Assembly: GCF_016920785.2 (NCBI RefSeq)
Contig: NW_024609839.1
Span: 20,709,085 to 20,773,084, forward strand
From: Ixodes scapularis
Lineage: Eukaryota; Arthropoda; Arachnida; Ixodida; Ixodidae
DNA length: 64,000 bases
Direction: 5' to 3'
This document shows, in pieces, positions 32,380-42,715 of the stretch (position 1 is the first letter of the stretch; every line of letters begins with the position of its first letter). Under the pieces are notes generated by a model. That model saw only the letters and a program-made list of their open reading frames with translations, searched no databases and was not told the origin of the DNA. The position numbers were made by a program, and so were the translations under genes.

Positions 32380-32745
32380 AGATTCGGCGTTGGCAGCTTC
32401 AATTGAAAGCTCGGTCTACAATGTCATCTACGCCATTTCCTGCACGAGCGGCCCTGACATTTTGTACATCGGAGAGACAGACCGACGGCTGCACGAACGA
32501 TTCCGTGAACACCGCCGTCTCGTCACCCGAAGATTGTGAGAAAACCTTCCTTCGGAACAATCCACACATGTAGCTGACCATTCCTCGAACTCCGGCCATA
32601 CTGAGCTAAACATGTCGGTCTGTGTTATGAAATCAGGTTTTCAGTACTCACACGTGCGAAAGAGACAAAAAGCGTCTTATCTTCAACCTCAAAACACAAT
32701 TCCCTCTTGGCCTCAACACCAAACTTCCTTTCGCATACTAAATTT
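32380..32745 (+). pseudogene. Penelope-like element relic: GIY-YIG endonuclease
   Basis: From about 32400, one frame gives SVYNVIYAISCTSGPDILYI, then GETDRRLHERFREHRRL. This is a good GIY-YIG endonuclease signature: the VIYAI/LYIGET core, with Arg and Glu-His downstream. The rest is broken by a stop and frameshifts, but NSGHTELNMSVCVMKSGFQ and the tail near 32680-32740 fit the same domain. No RT precedes it; instead it joins the Gypsy relic through the hairpin. Confidence 0.7.
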
Positions 32746-33195
32746 TTCCATTAGTATAATTTTTTTTCCTAAACGTTTAAAAGCAAGTATTCTTTCCCCC
32801 GGTTATTTCGTGGTTGCGCAGTTGAAGCGACGGGCGTGCTTGCACAGCCTTATGGTCAGCACTTGCGGTGCACGAGTGCATGATGGCTCGGGTTTTTGAC
32901 GGCGTAACCGCGGATGGTCGCCCCCAGCAGGTTTGCCGCTCCTCCTGTGACGTAGTCAATTTCGTGGAATATCTTTTCTTTCCTCGCCTTTCTGTTTCCT
33001 GTGGGAGCCTTATCGTTTGCTCTCGTGCATTCTTTTCTCTCGCAATTATATTTTTTTAATTACGCCACTTGGCCATTCCGGCTTCTTTAACCTCTATCAT
33101 GTTGTCTAGAGTTGAAATACTTATATCCAGTCCCAAAGCGTTCATCAGGAGGTTTGTTGCCGTGGGGGATGGAGGGACTGTAAAAAAAAGAAAAA
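32746..33195. other. Gene-free stretch
   Basis: T-rich sequence with no recognisable gene. Confidence 0.45.
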
Positions 33196-34177
33196 ATGAA
33201 AGCCGTTTACAACTCCCTGTAACGCCGAATTAGAGCGCAGCTCTTGAGGAGGAGGAGGGAAGGGTACTGGGGGGTGGGTCAAGTGACCTCGGGGGGCGGG
33301 GGGGTCACGTGACCTTGTGGGAGTCACGTGACCTTGGGGCGTCACGTGACGTCGGGGGGTCACGTGACCTGGGGCCCCGTGACGATACCGATGACGTCAT
33401 CAGTAGCGTCACTGATGACGCCATCAGTGATGATGATGACGATGCGGATGCCGGTGACGTCATCAGTGACGTCACTAATGACGTCATCAGTGATGATGAC
33501 GATGACGATGCGGATGCCGGTGACGTCATCAGTGACGTCACTGACGACGTCATCAGTGCCTATGACGTCAACGGGGGGTCACGTGACCTCGGGGGGTATC
33601 CCCAGGTCACGTGACCCCAGGGGGGGTCACGACCTGGGTAACCATCGTGACCCTCGTGAGGGTAACCCTAGTAACCCTTGTGAGGGCAACTCTCGTGACC
33701 CTCGTGAGGGTAACTCTCGTGACCCTCGTAAGGGTAACTCTCATAACCCTCGTGACCCTCGTGAGGGTAACTCTCATAACCCTCGTGACCCTCGTGAGGG
33801 TAACCCTCGTGAAGGTTACCCTCACGAGGGTTACTAACCCTCGTAACCCTCAAAAGGGTTACCTTCACGAGGGTTACCCTCACGAGGGTTACTAACCCTC
33901 GTAACCCTCGTGAGGGTTACAAGGGTAAGAACCCTCGTGAGGGTAACCCTCGTGAAGGTAACCCTTTTGAGAACAACTAACCCTCGTAACCCTCGTGAGG
34001 GTTACGAGGGTAAGTAACCCTCGTGGCCCTCGTGATCCTCGTGAGGGTAACCCTCATGAGATTAACCCTCGTAACCCTCGTAACCCTCACGAGGGTTACG
34101 AGGGTTGCGGTTACGCCGACGCCGACGGCGACGCCGCTCAAGCCGGGAACGGGCCCCTAAGAGCTGCGCTCTAAAAG
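33196..34177 (-). mobile_element. Variable-core element A (982 bp)
   Basis: The conserved right end (minus orientation TTGTAAACGGCTTTCA, near 33197-33212) and a GCGCAGCTC motif at 33235-33243 bound one side. The other side is the conserved left end at about 34110-34177 (GGCGTCGGCGT, GCTTGAG, CGGGAACGGGCCCCTAAGAG, GCTGCGCTCTAAAA). The core holds three arrays: TCACGTGA repeats (33265-33370), TGACGTCA repeats (33380-33570) and CCCTCGTGAGGG repeats (33600-34105). It has no transposase. Long frames across the arrays exist only because the units contain few stops. Confidence 0.75.
33600..34105. repeat. CCCTCGTGAGGG satellite array
   Basis: More than twenty copies of GTAACCCTCGTGAGGGTAAC-like palindromes occur in both orientations, with spacing of roughly 12-30 bp. 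It is found only in element A of the five copies. Confidence 0.85.
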
Positions 34178-34706
34178 GTAAAAAAGGAAAGGAAAGGGGG
34201 GAAAAAAGCGGGGGGGGGGGGGGGGGAGTTGGTTGAGAGGGATTATTAAATATTTCGAAATGCCCGTTTTTTCTTTCTTTTTTTTTAGGGGGGGGGGAGG
34301 GGTGGGGTGGGAGGAGCAGCTCTTGTCTTTGCGCTGGTCTGTGAACAGCCTTCCCGCGTAGGTGGTTTCGGCACTGGGCAGGCTTGTGGACTCGGAGGCA
34401 AATAGATTAACACTCAAAACGAATAGCAATACATTGTCCCTGCTACTGTTCACAAAACTGTATTTTTGATTAACCTTTTTGAAACAATCGGTGCCGAAGT
34501 TAACTCGCGTCACCTGGCACCCAGAGTAGGGGGCTTTTGCGAACCAGTCCCGAACCGCGCGTCCGCCCGTCGTAGCCGCTGTGGTCGTGGTTGAGGCGGC
34601 CGGAGACCCCAGAGGACTATTCTGGGTGTCGTGTTCTCGCGGAGGACGCCATACGGCAAGTCCGAGATCCCGTGGCATTTGCGCGTCCCGGCTCTTGCTT
34701 TGTCCC
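34178..34706. other. Spacer between elements A and B
   Basis: About 530 bp with an 18-nt G run near 34211-34228 and a T run near 34271-34288. A long minus-strand frame (34678-34157) has no recognisable domain. A and B face each other with their left ends across this spacer. Confidence 0.5.
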
Positions 34707-35549
34707 TTTTTAGAGCGCAGCTCTTAGGGGCCCGTTCCCGGCTTGAGCGGCGTCGGCGTCGCCGTCGGCGTCGGCGTCGCCGTCGGCGTCGGCGTAACCA
34801 AGGTCATCCCAAGGTCACGTGACCCCTCCCAAGGTCATCTCAAGGTCACGTGACCCCCTGAAGGTCACGTGACCCCAAGGTCACGCGACCTTGGGGGTCA
34901 CGTGGGGTCATCTTGGTATCACGTGACCCCCAAGGTCACGTGACCCCTCGAGGTCATGTGACCCCTCCCAAGGTCGATTCAAGGTCACGTGACCCTTTGA
35001 AGGTCACGTGACCCCCAAGTCACGTGACCCCTCTGAGGTCACGTGACCCCCGAGGTCACCTGGTTTCCTCCCCAAGGTCACGTGACCCCCGAGGTCACGT
35101 GACCCCCAAGGTCACGCGACCCCTCCCAAGGTCATCTCAAGGTCACGTGACCCCAAGGTGACCCCCAAGTAACCCCCCAGGTCACGTGACCCCTTTGAGG
35201 TCACGTGACCCCCCGATGGCACGTGACCCCCAAGGTCACGTGACCCCCTGAGGTCACGTGGGGGTCACCTTGGGGGTCACGTGACCTTGAGGTGACCCCC
35301 ATGTGACACCCAAGGTCACGTGACCCCCAGGTCACGCCTCCCCGAGGTGACGTGACCCCCCTCCCCGAAGTCACGTGACACCCCCCCCCCCCCCCGAGGT
35401 CACGTGACCCCCCCCCCGGAGCATATTAAAGAATTAGGGGAGGAGGAGGAGGAGGAGGAGGGGTCTATTCACCCCTCAGTACCCTTCACTCCTCCTCCTC
35501 AAGAGCTGCGCTCCAATTCGGCGTTACAGAGATTTGTAAACGGCTTTCA
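34707..35549 (+). mobile_element. Variable-core element B (843 bp)
   Basis: The left end starts TTTTAGAGCGCAGCTCTTAG and runs through CCCGTTCCCGGCTTGAGCGG into a GGCGTCGGCGTCGCC micro-array and GTAACC (34707-34800). The core is a dense array of GGTCACGTGACC palindromes (34815-35408). The right end has AGGAGGAGGAGGAGG, then CTCCTCCTCAAGAGCTGCGC and TTGTAAACGGCTTTCA (35430-35549). A C run (about 18) sits near 35379-35396. No protein is encoded. Confidence 0.8.
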
Positions 35550-36158
35550 CTTGTTTTTCTTATTCTTTACTGCCATGGATGACAAGCGTAGGAGTTGTGC
35601 TCCACCTTCTAGCGGTTTCGCTTCCCCCCCCCCTCTCGGCCAATGTCCCTAAACCTTTTTCGTGATGTGTACGACCCTTGCCATTTTTCGCGTCTATCAC
35701 TCAAAGAAGGGCGTCCGCCCTTCTTTGAGTGATAGACGTATAGACGAGTAGCACAACCATATATTTGCGACTTCGTGTTTAATCTCTTTGTGCTCGGCAG
35801 CGCCCCCATTCTCTTGGACAAAGGAGCTCCAGAGTTAAAGTTCTCTCTTGAGAGACCAAGCGATGCGTGCTTAGAGTTTTTGTATTTAATGCTAAAGAAC
35901 CCCGACCCTGTGCTGAGAATGCCGCAAGATGTCATCGAAGCTTCTCTTACCTTTCAAAAGTTGTCACATTAAAGGTGCGAAGGCCGTCATTTTCCCGAAT
36001 TTGACGAGTAATGTTATCAGTAAATTTTGTTTTCATTCGATGTGAAGTGCCCTACAGCGTCTTTTTGACCACTTTCATATGGCTGTATACCAGAAATAAT
36101 ATGTACTTACGCAGCTGGTTAACCTAGTTCCGCTCAAAAGGAAAGGACAGGACAGCGA
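35550..36158. other. Gene-free stretch
   Basis: Only the perfect hairpin at 35691-35738 is notable. Confidence 0.45.
35691..35738. repeat. Perfect hairpin, 23-bp arms, 2-nt loop
   Basis: The 23 bases at 35691-35713 are exactly reverse-complemented at 35716-35738 with loop TC. This is the longest of the window's short hairpins. Confidence 0.92.
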
Positions 36159-37542
36159 AAAGACAGTGAAACGAATGGTTCTCTCCCCTTTTTTCCTTAG
36201 AATTTCTTATAACTTTAGGTCTATCGGCATTAAGTATGGAGTCAGCACAGTTTTTAGGAAGAATTTTAAACTATTAAATCGGTTAACCCCGGTTTTTTCT
36301 CCGAAACGACTGGATGTAACAAGAAGAGCAGAGAAGTGGTCGATTGTGTATCTGCAGTGGTGTACAAAATTCCATTTCTGGGCCTCCGAAAACGGAGGTG
36401 ACGTAGGGCGTAATGTCAAGTGTGAATAATCGGTATCGGTAGTATTTAGGAGATCGAGACTTTGGTTACCGCGATGGGTTATAGCAGCGTGGTGGCGCGG
36501 TCGTTTCATCGAACCTGTCAACACGGACGACAGTCCGCTCTGCGGGCGAGTTCGGGCAGTTCGGGTTTCCGTTCAGTGACCTAACAAAAACGGAACGGGA
36601 GTCCGTGTGTGGTGGCCTCCACCACCACCCGACGGAGACCGCCCAGCCGGCAACGAGCGGACCGCAGGCTCCAAGCAAGGAAGTAACAGCATAGTAGCTA
36701 ATTCGCGCGGGCGAGACGAGAGCGGCGCTTTGCCGAAGGACAGGGACGTGGGGGAGATGCCGAGGGGAAAGCGGCAGCGACCCGGCCGTTCCGGGAATCG
36801 GTTCCTCCGCGGGGGACGCTCCCCAAGGAGAAACTAAAGAGCACCATTTTTGGCTTTCACCAAAGTCGGACGTCTTCTATTTTCGTCGTCAAAGAACATG
36901 AACAGCAACCCACACGTGAAAACTAGCGTCGCCCGAATAAATACTGGTTTTCAGTCGACCATTAGAACAGCCATATACAGCGCACAAATGACTACCATTT
37001 TGCAGAATCCTTCGAGTACCGTGTTCCCAAAGTAAACACGACACCGACATCTAAAACCAAAATCAAACGTCTCCCGCGTGTTCTTTTTTTTATTTTATTT
37101 TGTTTGCCCATAGTTGCTCGTTGCCCGTTTCGCGTCCAGCGTAGAAAAGAGAAAAACAATTAGGCTGTTTTATTTAGGGGTCAGTAATCATCTCCGGTCC
37201 GATTTATACTTTTCATCGCTATTCAAGCGGAAATTAGAACAGTATTCCTGAAAATCGCCAAGCAAAACGTGACCGAGGGCACGTCTCTCGTTTCGACGAA
37301 TCCCTGACGCGTCGCTTGTGACGTCACGCTTCTTGGCCTCGCAATGGTCACGTGAGCTCCACTTCTGGCTTCTCCCGCAACTCTCGGGGCGTCGCCCCAG
37401 TCGATCCCAGTACGATTATTACCGCGTCTGTTTAATTAATTTGCGCGGCACACAAGCGCCGGTTTCGGCTAAAATTTGGGTTACGTGCCTGGAACCCAGT
37501 TCAGTCGATAAAGAGATATCCGAAATTGCCTTCACTGTCCCT
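36159..37542. mobile_element. TTAA-flanked non-autonomous DNA transposon, copy 1
   Basis: The right end reads CTTCACTGTCCCT then TTAA (37532-37546), the inverted form of the left end of copy 2. The left end (AAAGACAGTGAA at 36159) is degenerate and its TTAA is lost. From GGGCCTCCGAAAACGGAGGT (about 36379) to the right end it aligns along its length with 57493-58629, including CACACGTGAAAACTAGCGTC and CGATTATTACCGCG. It has no transposase. TTAA target sites suggest piggyBac-type mobilisation, which is inference. Confidence 0.72.
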
Positions 37543-37973
37543 TTAAGGACCTCTTCAGCGAACTTTTGATGAAATACTGGCAGTCCTTGTTGTCGATCAT
37601 GCGGGTTCCTCTGGCTATCAATGGCTGCTAGTGACTACCACTGGCTGTTTCAAATATTTGGGTGAATTTGGAAAACACGCGTGCTCTACATCGCTGTTGG
37701 TGACAACTTGATAGATACTATTAGTCAGAATTTTCAGATTTTCGAGTGTTAAATTATAAGTTGGGCTAGAGTTTGCCACCATATTTCGGACTTGTGTTGG
37801 GTCACTCTACATTACACCGCAATATTAAATACACGTGTGAACCACAGTCGACTTCGGGAAGAGAAGTGTATGTATTCTAGGATACATTTGGCTTTTTTTT
37901 GCACGACTATTTCCCAAATTTTTCGACACATCGAGGCTCTGCACAGATGGATAATGTACGCCCCACCGATATT
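37543..37973. other. Gene-free stretch
   Basis: No recognisable feature. Confidence 0.45.
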
Positions 37974-38253
37974 GTCACGAATGACACTTGATTAGGCGGT
38001 AACTTAACTGAGGAAACTATACGTTTAATAAGGGCGAACTTGTGCCCAAAAGAAAATAGGGAAACGCTAGCGTCGCAGGCGTTGACGCGGCGAAACAAGA
38101 GGGTCGAACGCTGTGACGAGACTGACTCCAGCTCGCTACGCGGAGCCCCTTATGTAGACGCGTGGGCTTCTGGAACAGTCGGTGTAGAAAGTTCGGCGCC
38201 TTGAACGTTCTAACGTCAGATAAGCAACATGGGTTTAAATTTACCAGAACGCG
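37974..38253. repeat. Possible solo LTR
   Basis: A TGTCACGAATGACAC start, a gene-like promoter region and an end near GCGACA resemble Gypsy-type LTRs known from arthropods. I found neither a second copy in the window nor a target duplication, so this is weak. Confidence 0.22.
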
Positions 38254-39254
38254 ACATTACAGGAACAACAACAAGGTGTATCGGCGGCCAGGCGCCGAAC
38301 CTCGGCTTTTCGCCTGGGAGACAAGCACGATTATCGTTCAGCCACAGGCGCTGCCTACTTGGCCAGCTGCCCGTCCGGAATATGTGCTGCTAGTTGGCGT
38401 TTTACTCTGACCTTTACAGAGATCCTTCAACCTTAGCTTTTCTCTCCCTTTGCCCTGAAGTTGATACGAAGAAGTTCCTAAACATATAACTGAATTAAAG
38501 GATAGTATTGTTCTGGGGTTCAAACTTAGCAGTTTTCGTGGAAAAAGATAACGTAGGAATATTGGAAATAATCCTTCTTTTGGTTTAGACCCGCGGCACT
38601 ACGACGGTTCCTTTAGGTTGAAAGGTTGCCGACCTCTTGGGCGCGTAGTTGTGGGGGTGTCAACGCGATGTTCCTTTTCTTGTCCTTTGCGTTAGTATCA
38701 GTTCGCGTTTAGGAAAGAATGTGATTGTCTCATCGTATTTTGTGTTCATAGTGGTTACAGGGCATAGTGTAAAAGCCGGTTCAGCGTCTGACTGCACTTC
38801 GTCCGCTTGCATTTTTTGTAAAAGGATTATTATAAATTCCTTGCATTTGCAGCTTGCGCCGTGTCAAGCGACAGTTTTTTTCTCCTAAACCCTACAGCGC
38901 ATAAAAGGAAACGAATACACGAACTGAAAAGAAACACTAGAAATGACAAAAACGGCGTGGATTTTCTTTGTCCCCCCTACGATAATGCCCTTGAAACACA
39001 AAAACCATCCTCTGCAAAAAAAAAAAAAAAAAAAGTAAAACCTTTGCACTATTTTTCGACCGTCCGAGACTAAATGCATTGCGAGTTAAAACATGGCATC
39101 GGTCAAGGTCAAGGAGGCCGACTCAAAGCGGACACGAAAACACTCTGCCCGTGCTTTTTTTTTTTTTATTTTCCTCCTCTTTTTTTCTTGTCCCGTATTT
39201 TTCGTTTCTTTATTCAGCCCCCCTCCCCACCTTCGAATAATCGATCGCATGGCA
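38254..39254. other. Gene-free stretch
   Basis: Contains an 18-nt A run at about 39017-39034 and T-rich runs near 39158-39190; no gene is recognised. Confidence 0.45.
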
Positions 39255-39372
39255 AGTCAAGAAATCCAACGCGTCAAAATACCCAATATTGGATCTCTTG
39301 ACTCGTCAGACACGAATCAAGAGATCCAACCAGTCAAGAGGTCCAATACTGAATCTCTTGACTCGCCGGATC
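39255..39372. repeat. Degenerate tandem repeat, about 57-63 bp
   Basis: Two units share (A/G)TCAAGA(A/G)ATCCAAC, CCAATA(T/C)TG and ATCTCTTGACTCG. Within each unit AAGAGATCCAA and TTGGATCTCTT-like words are complementary, so the DNA can fold. Confidence 0.65.
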
Positions 39373-39609
39373 TCTTAACTACGAAACCTTCTCTGATGGC
39401 GAACGAAAATTAAGCGCTCTTTGGATGACGTCACGTGCAAACCGTGTGCAACAGAGCATAAGCGTAGTGTTAAGAACAACGTTTCGTACTCGGATTTGTC
39501 GAAATATTTAATTGAGTGTCAGAATCTCCACGGAAAAAGATCATAAACGTTTTTTTTTTGTTTTGTTTTTTTTTTAAATTTATCACAACTGTTCTGCAGG
39601 GAAACGCGG

Positions 39610-39640
39610 TAAACCGAGGGAGGGTGTCTCCCTTGGTTTA
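39610..39640. repeat. Near-perfect hairpin, 13-bp arms
   Basis: TAAACCGAGGGAG (39610-39622) pairs with CTCCCTTGGTTTA (39628-39640) with one mismatch and a 5-nt loop. Confidence 0.75.
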
Positions 39641-40193
39641 GACATGGAGTTGAAAAGGTTTCTCTTTTGTATAAAGGTGAATGCCACTGAGAAGTTTTAA
39701 AAAAAAAGTTTGACCCTTCTTCAGGCCCCCGTTTTTTCACCCTATTGTAGTTATTCGTTCACGTTTGTGTTTGCCCACGTACGTTTGCTAAAAGGGTTGT
39801 TTTCTTTTTTGGCATTCCTTTTTGCTCTTTTTTTTCTGTCTGTGAAGGTGCCTCAAGCCTATCGACCGTTTTATCAAATACTCTACTAGGGGGAATACAG
39901 GTCACTCCGCTCATTTGCATTAGACCGAGCGATGGTCGCGCCGATTCCTCCCCTGGTGGCGCGGGTTAACTTGGGTGTGTCCCTCTCCCTATTTCCTCTC
40001 CCCTCCTCTCCCATTTTTTCCTCCCGCCAGAAAACGTGACCGATATGCGCCACCGACGATGCCGAACGCGGGCGGGCGATCACGTGGGCGCCGGGCTAGG
40101 CTAGGCCGGGCACGACGACTATCACGTGCCACTATTGCGCGAAACCGATAGAACTAACTTTTCAAGAATTTCCAGCCACATCCGGAGGCAGGA
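39641..40193. other. Gene-free stretch, GC-rich and CpG-rich near its end
   Basis: The 40060-40145 part is rich in CpG (CGCGGGCGGGCGATCACGTG) and could be a promoter for the candidate exon that follows. That is inference. Confidence 0.35.
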
Positions 40194-40265
40194 ATGAGCC
40201 TTCAACTAAGTGTTTTAGATGATGAAATCGAGCAAGTGTCACCTCTTCAAAATTTCGTTATTAAG
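40194..40265 (+). CDS. Candidate first coding exon of a host gene
   Basis: ATG at 40194 opens a short frame, MSLQLSVLDDEIEQVSPLQN plus FVIK, ending at a good splice donor (AAG then GTGAGT). It lies just after CpG-rich DNA. I do not recognise the protein and cannot name the acceptor exon. A second frame at 40333-40537 (MRPYPTFIGGTAFGARFTHK start) also ends at a plausible donor (CAG then GTATAC). Whether these belong together, or are real, is uncertain. Confidence 0.25.
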
Positions 40266-40539
40266 GTGAGTTCAGTTATAAAAAGATAAAATCCGCGAAA
40301 CGGCAAATATCACGAGAAATCTTGCACACACCATGCGACCGTACCCCACGTTCATCGGCGGTACAGCGTTCGGTGCGCGCTTCACTCACAAAATGTTCCG
40401 AGCACAGTCAAAAGGATGGTTTTGGAGAAAGGTCTTTTCGGTTTATGGACACAACTCACTGCCGCCAGAGTTCCGGGTTATGTGGAAAGCGATGGAGCTT
40501 CAAGAAATTGGCAGCCGCACTTGCCAAATTCTGTGCAGG

Positions 40540-42551
40540 TATACATAGGTCCTCGGACAGTATTCGACACCTTCTGACATTATTCGCGCACCCTATAACC
40601 GAGCAATGATGTCCCCATGACCGGGGGACTGTCGCCATCCAAGCCCGTGGCTCTAATTAAGTTTGGGAGCTAAAAGCAAAGAAGAAAGCGCGAACGAAGT
40701 TCGGGGCTTTCACTCTTTCTACCACTCCAGCAAGGGGGAAAGTAACGGTAGCCATTTTGCTTCTTCTGTCTCACCCTCTTTCAGTAAAAAGTTATGTATA
40801 AACAATATTTTTTGCAAATGAATTTCAGCTATGTCTGAGACTATTGTTCTTCCTCTCCTCCATCGTCGTCTTTATCCCTAGTCTCAGGGTTATAGTTAAT
40901 GCATTTACATTATATTTATTTTCATGTATGTGTATCTTCAAAATAAAAGTATATATAGAAAAAATCGAGGCGATAATTTATGTGACCGCCAATTTCAATC
41001 GCCCTTCTGACTGAAGTGGGAAGTAAATATTCCAAATAGTTAAGAGGGGGCGCACCTCAGAGCCCCATAGAGAATACATGAGGTTTTTCACCAAATTAAA
41101 ACAATTCTCACATAATAAAGGCTGCGCGGATCTTCTTGAAAATTTCGGCTTTAAAAACATTGAGTCATTATCGAGACACTAAGCGCAACAAATGTTTCAT
41201 CATAAATTTAATTATATTCTTTAAAAAATCATGAAAATGGTCAAAATTGGCTAATTCGGCACTCTTGCGTTCGGAGCGAATTTACAAAATTATATAAATT
41301 CAAACATAAGAGGTATTGCGCTTAGTGTCTTCTAAATTTATTACGGAATCGAATAATATTCAAATTATTCATGTAAGTCGATTTGTTCCGTAACTACAGC
41401 AAATATAAAGAACCAAGGTGTCGGTGCTTGTTTTCGTCGTTTTTAAGGTACCTCTCTCTCCCGTGCGGTGGCGCTCGCTGTCCACGAAATGCGAAATCGT
41501 CCGTTCGGAGATCGGCCGGATCGGCACTGTGCGAGGTGTTCTTCCGCGGCCGTATTCCGCGCCCGTATCCTGTTTCATTCTGCACGCCAAAGCGTCAGTG
41601 TGCGTGTCTTGCCTTCCTGGTTCTCGCTGGGTAGGTCTCCGTGTTTTCGCAAGTGGCAAATTCACCTTGGAGCTATGGGTCGAAGACAACCGTCCTGTGG
41701 CAAGCGGACCGCGAGGTGTTCCACAACCTCGCGGTCCGTCAACGCGTTGTGCTTGTTTCTACTTTTTTTTTTCTTTTAAAAACGGGCTTTTTTTTTGACG
41801 CAAAGTTTTATTTTATCGTTATCCTTCACACAAACGTCCTTCGGCCTTGGGGTCGTGGAAATCGGGGATGAAGCGTGCACAGAGTAGATCGTTGTTTGCC
41901 TCCTTTTTATTTTTCACGGACGTCCTGTGACCTCCGTACGGTTCGTGGTCACCGCAATCTAACGCGGGGAAAAACGGGTCGCCTGCTCTGTAGTCAGGGT
42001 ATTCCTAGGGGAGGGTGATAACTCGCTGTTCTTCTGGAAATTCACATATCACCCAAAAAGGTGACATGGGTAATGATTACGGTATGTTTTTTCCGGTGTT
42101 TATTTTTGAGCGAAAATCGATGCATGTTTTTCGGTGCTTATTTTTTTATCACCAGTGTATTATGGGTTGAACGTCTTGTGATGACGCTAAAAAGCGTTGA
42201 TAACCAAAGAAAAATGCGATTGGACAAGAACATTTCAAATTTCCAATTCTATTCACATATCCATTACGCTCTTCTCGTGGGAGGATCTATCCTGACGAAA
42301 AATGCCTAAGTCATTGAGCTGTGAACGCATACGCAGTGTACAATCTTTCGGCCTAGAGAGGTATTGCGCACGCTCGAACGCGCTTCACAGCCCAGTAGAC
42401 GAAGTTGGTGGCACCCAGAAGGCGAGTTTTTGAATGGTCTGTAGTAGGCAAAAGAAACAAATAACAATCAACGCATATCAGCTCTTCAAGCGAAGAGGCG
42501 CGTTTCTAAGGTCAATGGTTCCGGACGGCACTAATGTTGTTGTCGTTGTCG
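40540..42551. other. Gene-free stretch
   Basis: No supportable gene. Frames near 41370-41800 overlap on several strands and have no domain. A hairpin is at 41705-41738. Confidence 0.45.
41705..41738. repeat. Perfect hairpin, 13-bp arms
   Basis: CGGACCGCGAGGT (41705-41717) is exactly reverse-complemented at 41726-41738 with an 8-nt loop. Confidence 0.85.
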
Positions 42552-42715
42552 TAAGGTGACGTCAGTTCATACGAACTGACGTCATCTTACGTGATCACGT
42601 GACACAAACACGTCATCTTACATGATCTCGTTACACGAAATGACGTGATCTTACGTGATCACGCTGCACGAAATGACGCCATCTTACGTGACCACGTAAC
42701 ACGTCATCTTGTAAG
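42552..42715. repeat. Hairpin plus degenerate CRE/E-box tandem repeat
   Basis: Arms 42552-42568 and 42573-42589 (GTGACGTCAGTTC core) are complementary with one mismatch. They lead into four to five units of about 28-34 bp, each with GACG(T/C)(C/G)ATCTTACGTGA and CACGTGACAC/CACGAAA words. The motif vocabulary is that of the A-E cores, but the conserved ends are absent. Confidence 0.7.

Noticed and set aside
33309..33895. Several long overlapping ORFs in element A
   Set aside because: All are translations of palindromic satellite in multiple frames, with no domain or splice support.
33600..34105. Telomeric or subtelomeric repeat
   Set aside because: Units contain TAACCC by chance next to CTCGTGAG, but there is no TTAGG-type array and the block is bounded by element ends.
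36607..36837. Proline/glycine-rich gene inside the TTAA element
   Set aside because: The corresponding frame in the other copy (57799-58068) is not conserved.
37974..38253. Firm call of a solo LTR
   Set aside because: No second copy and no target duplication could be found in the window, so it is kept only as a low-confidence feature.
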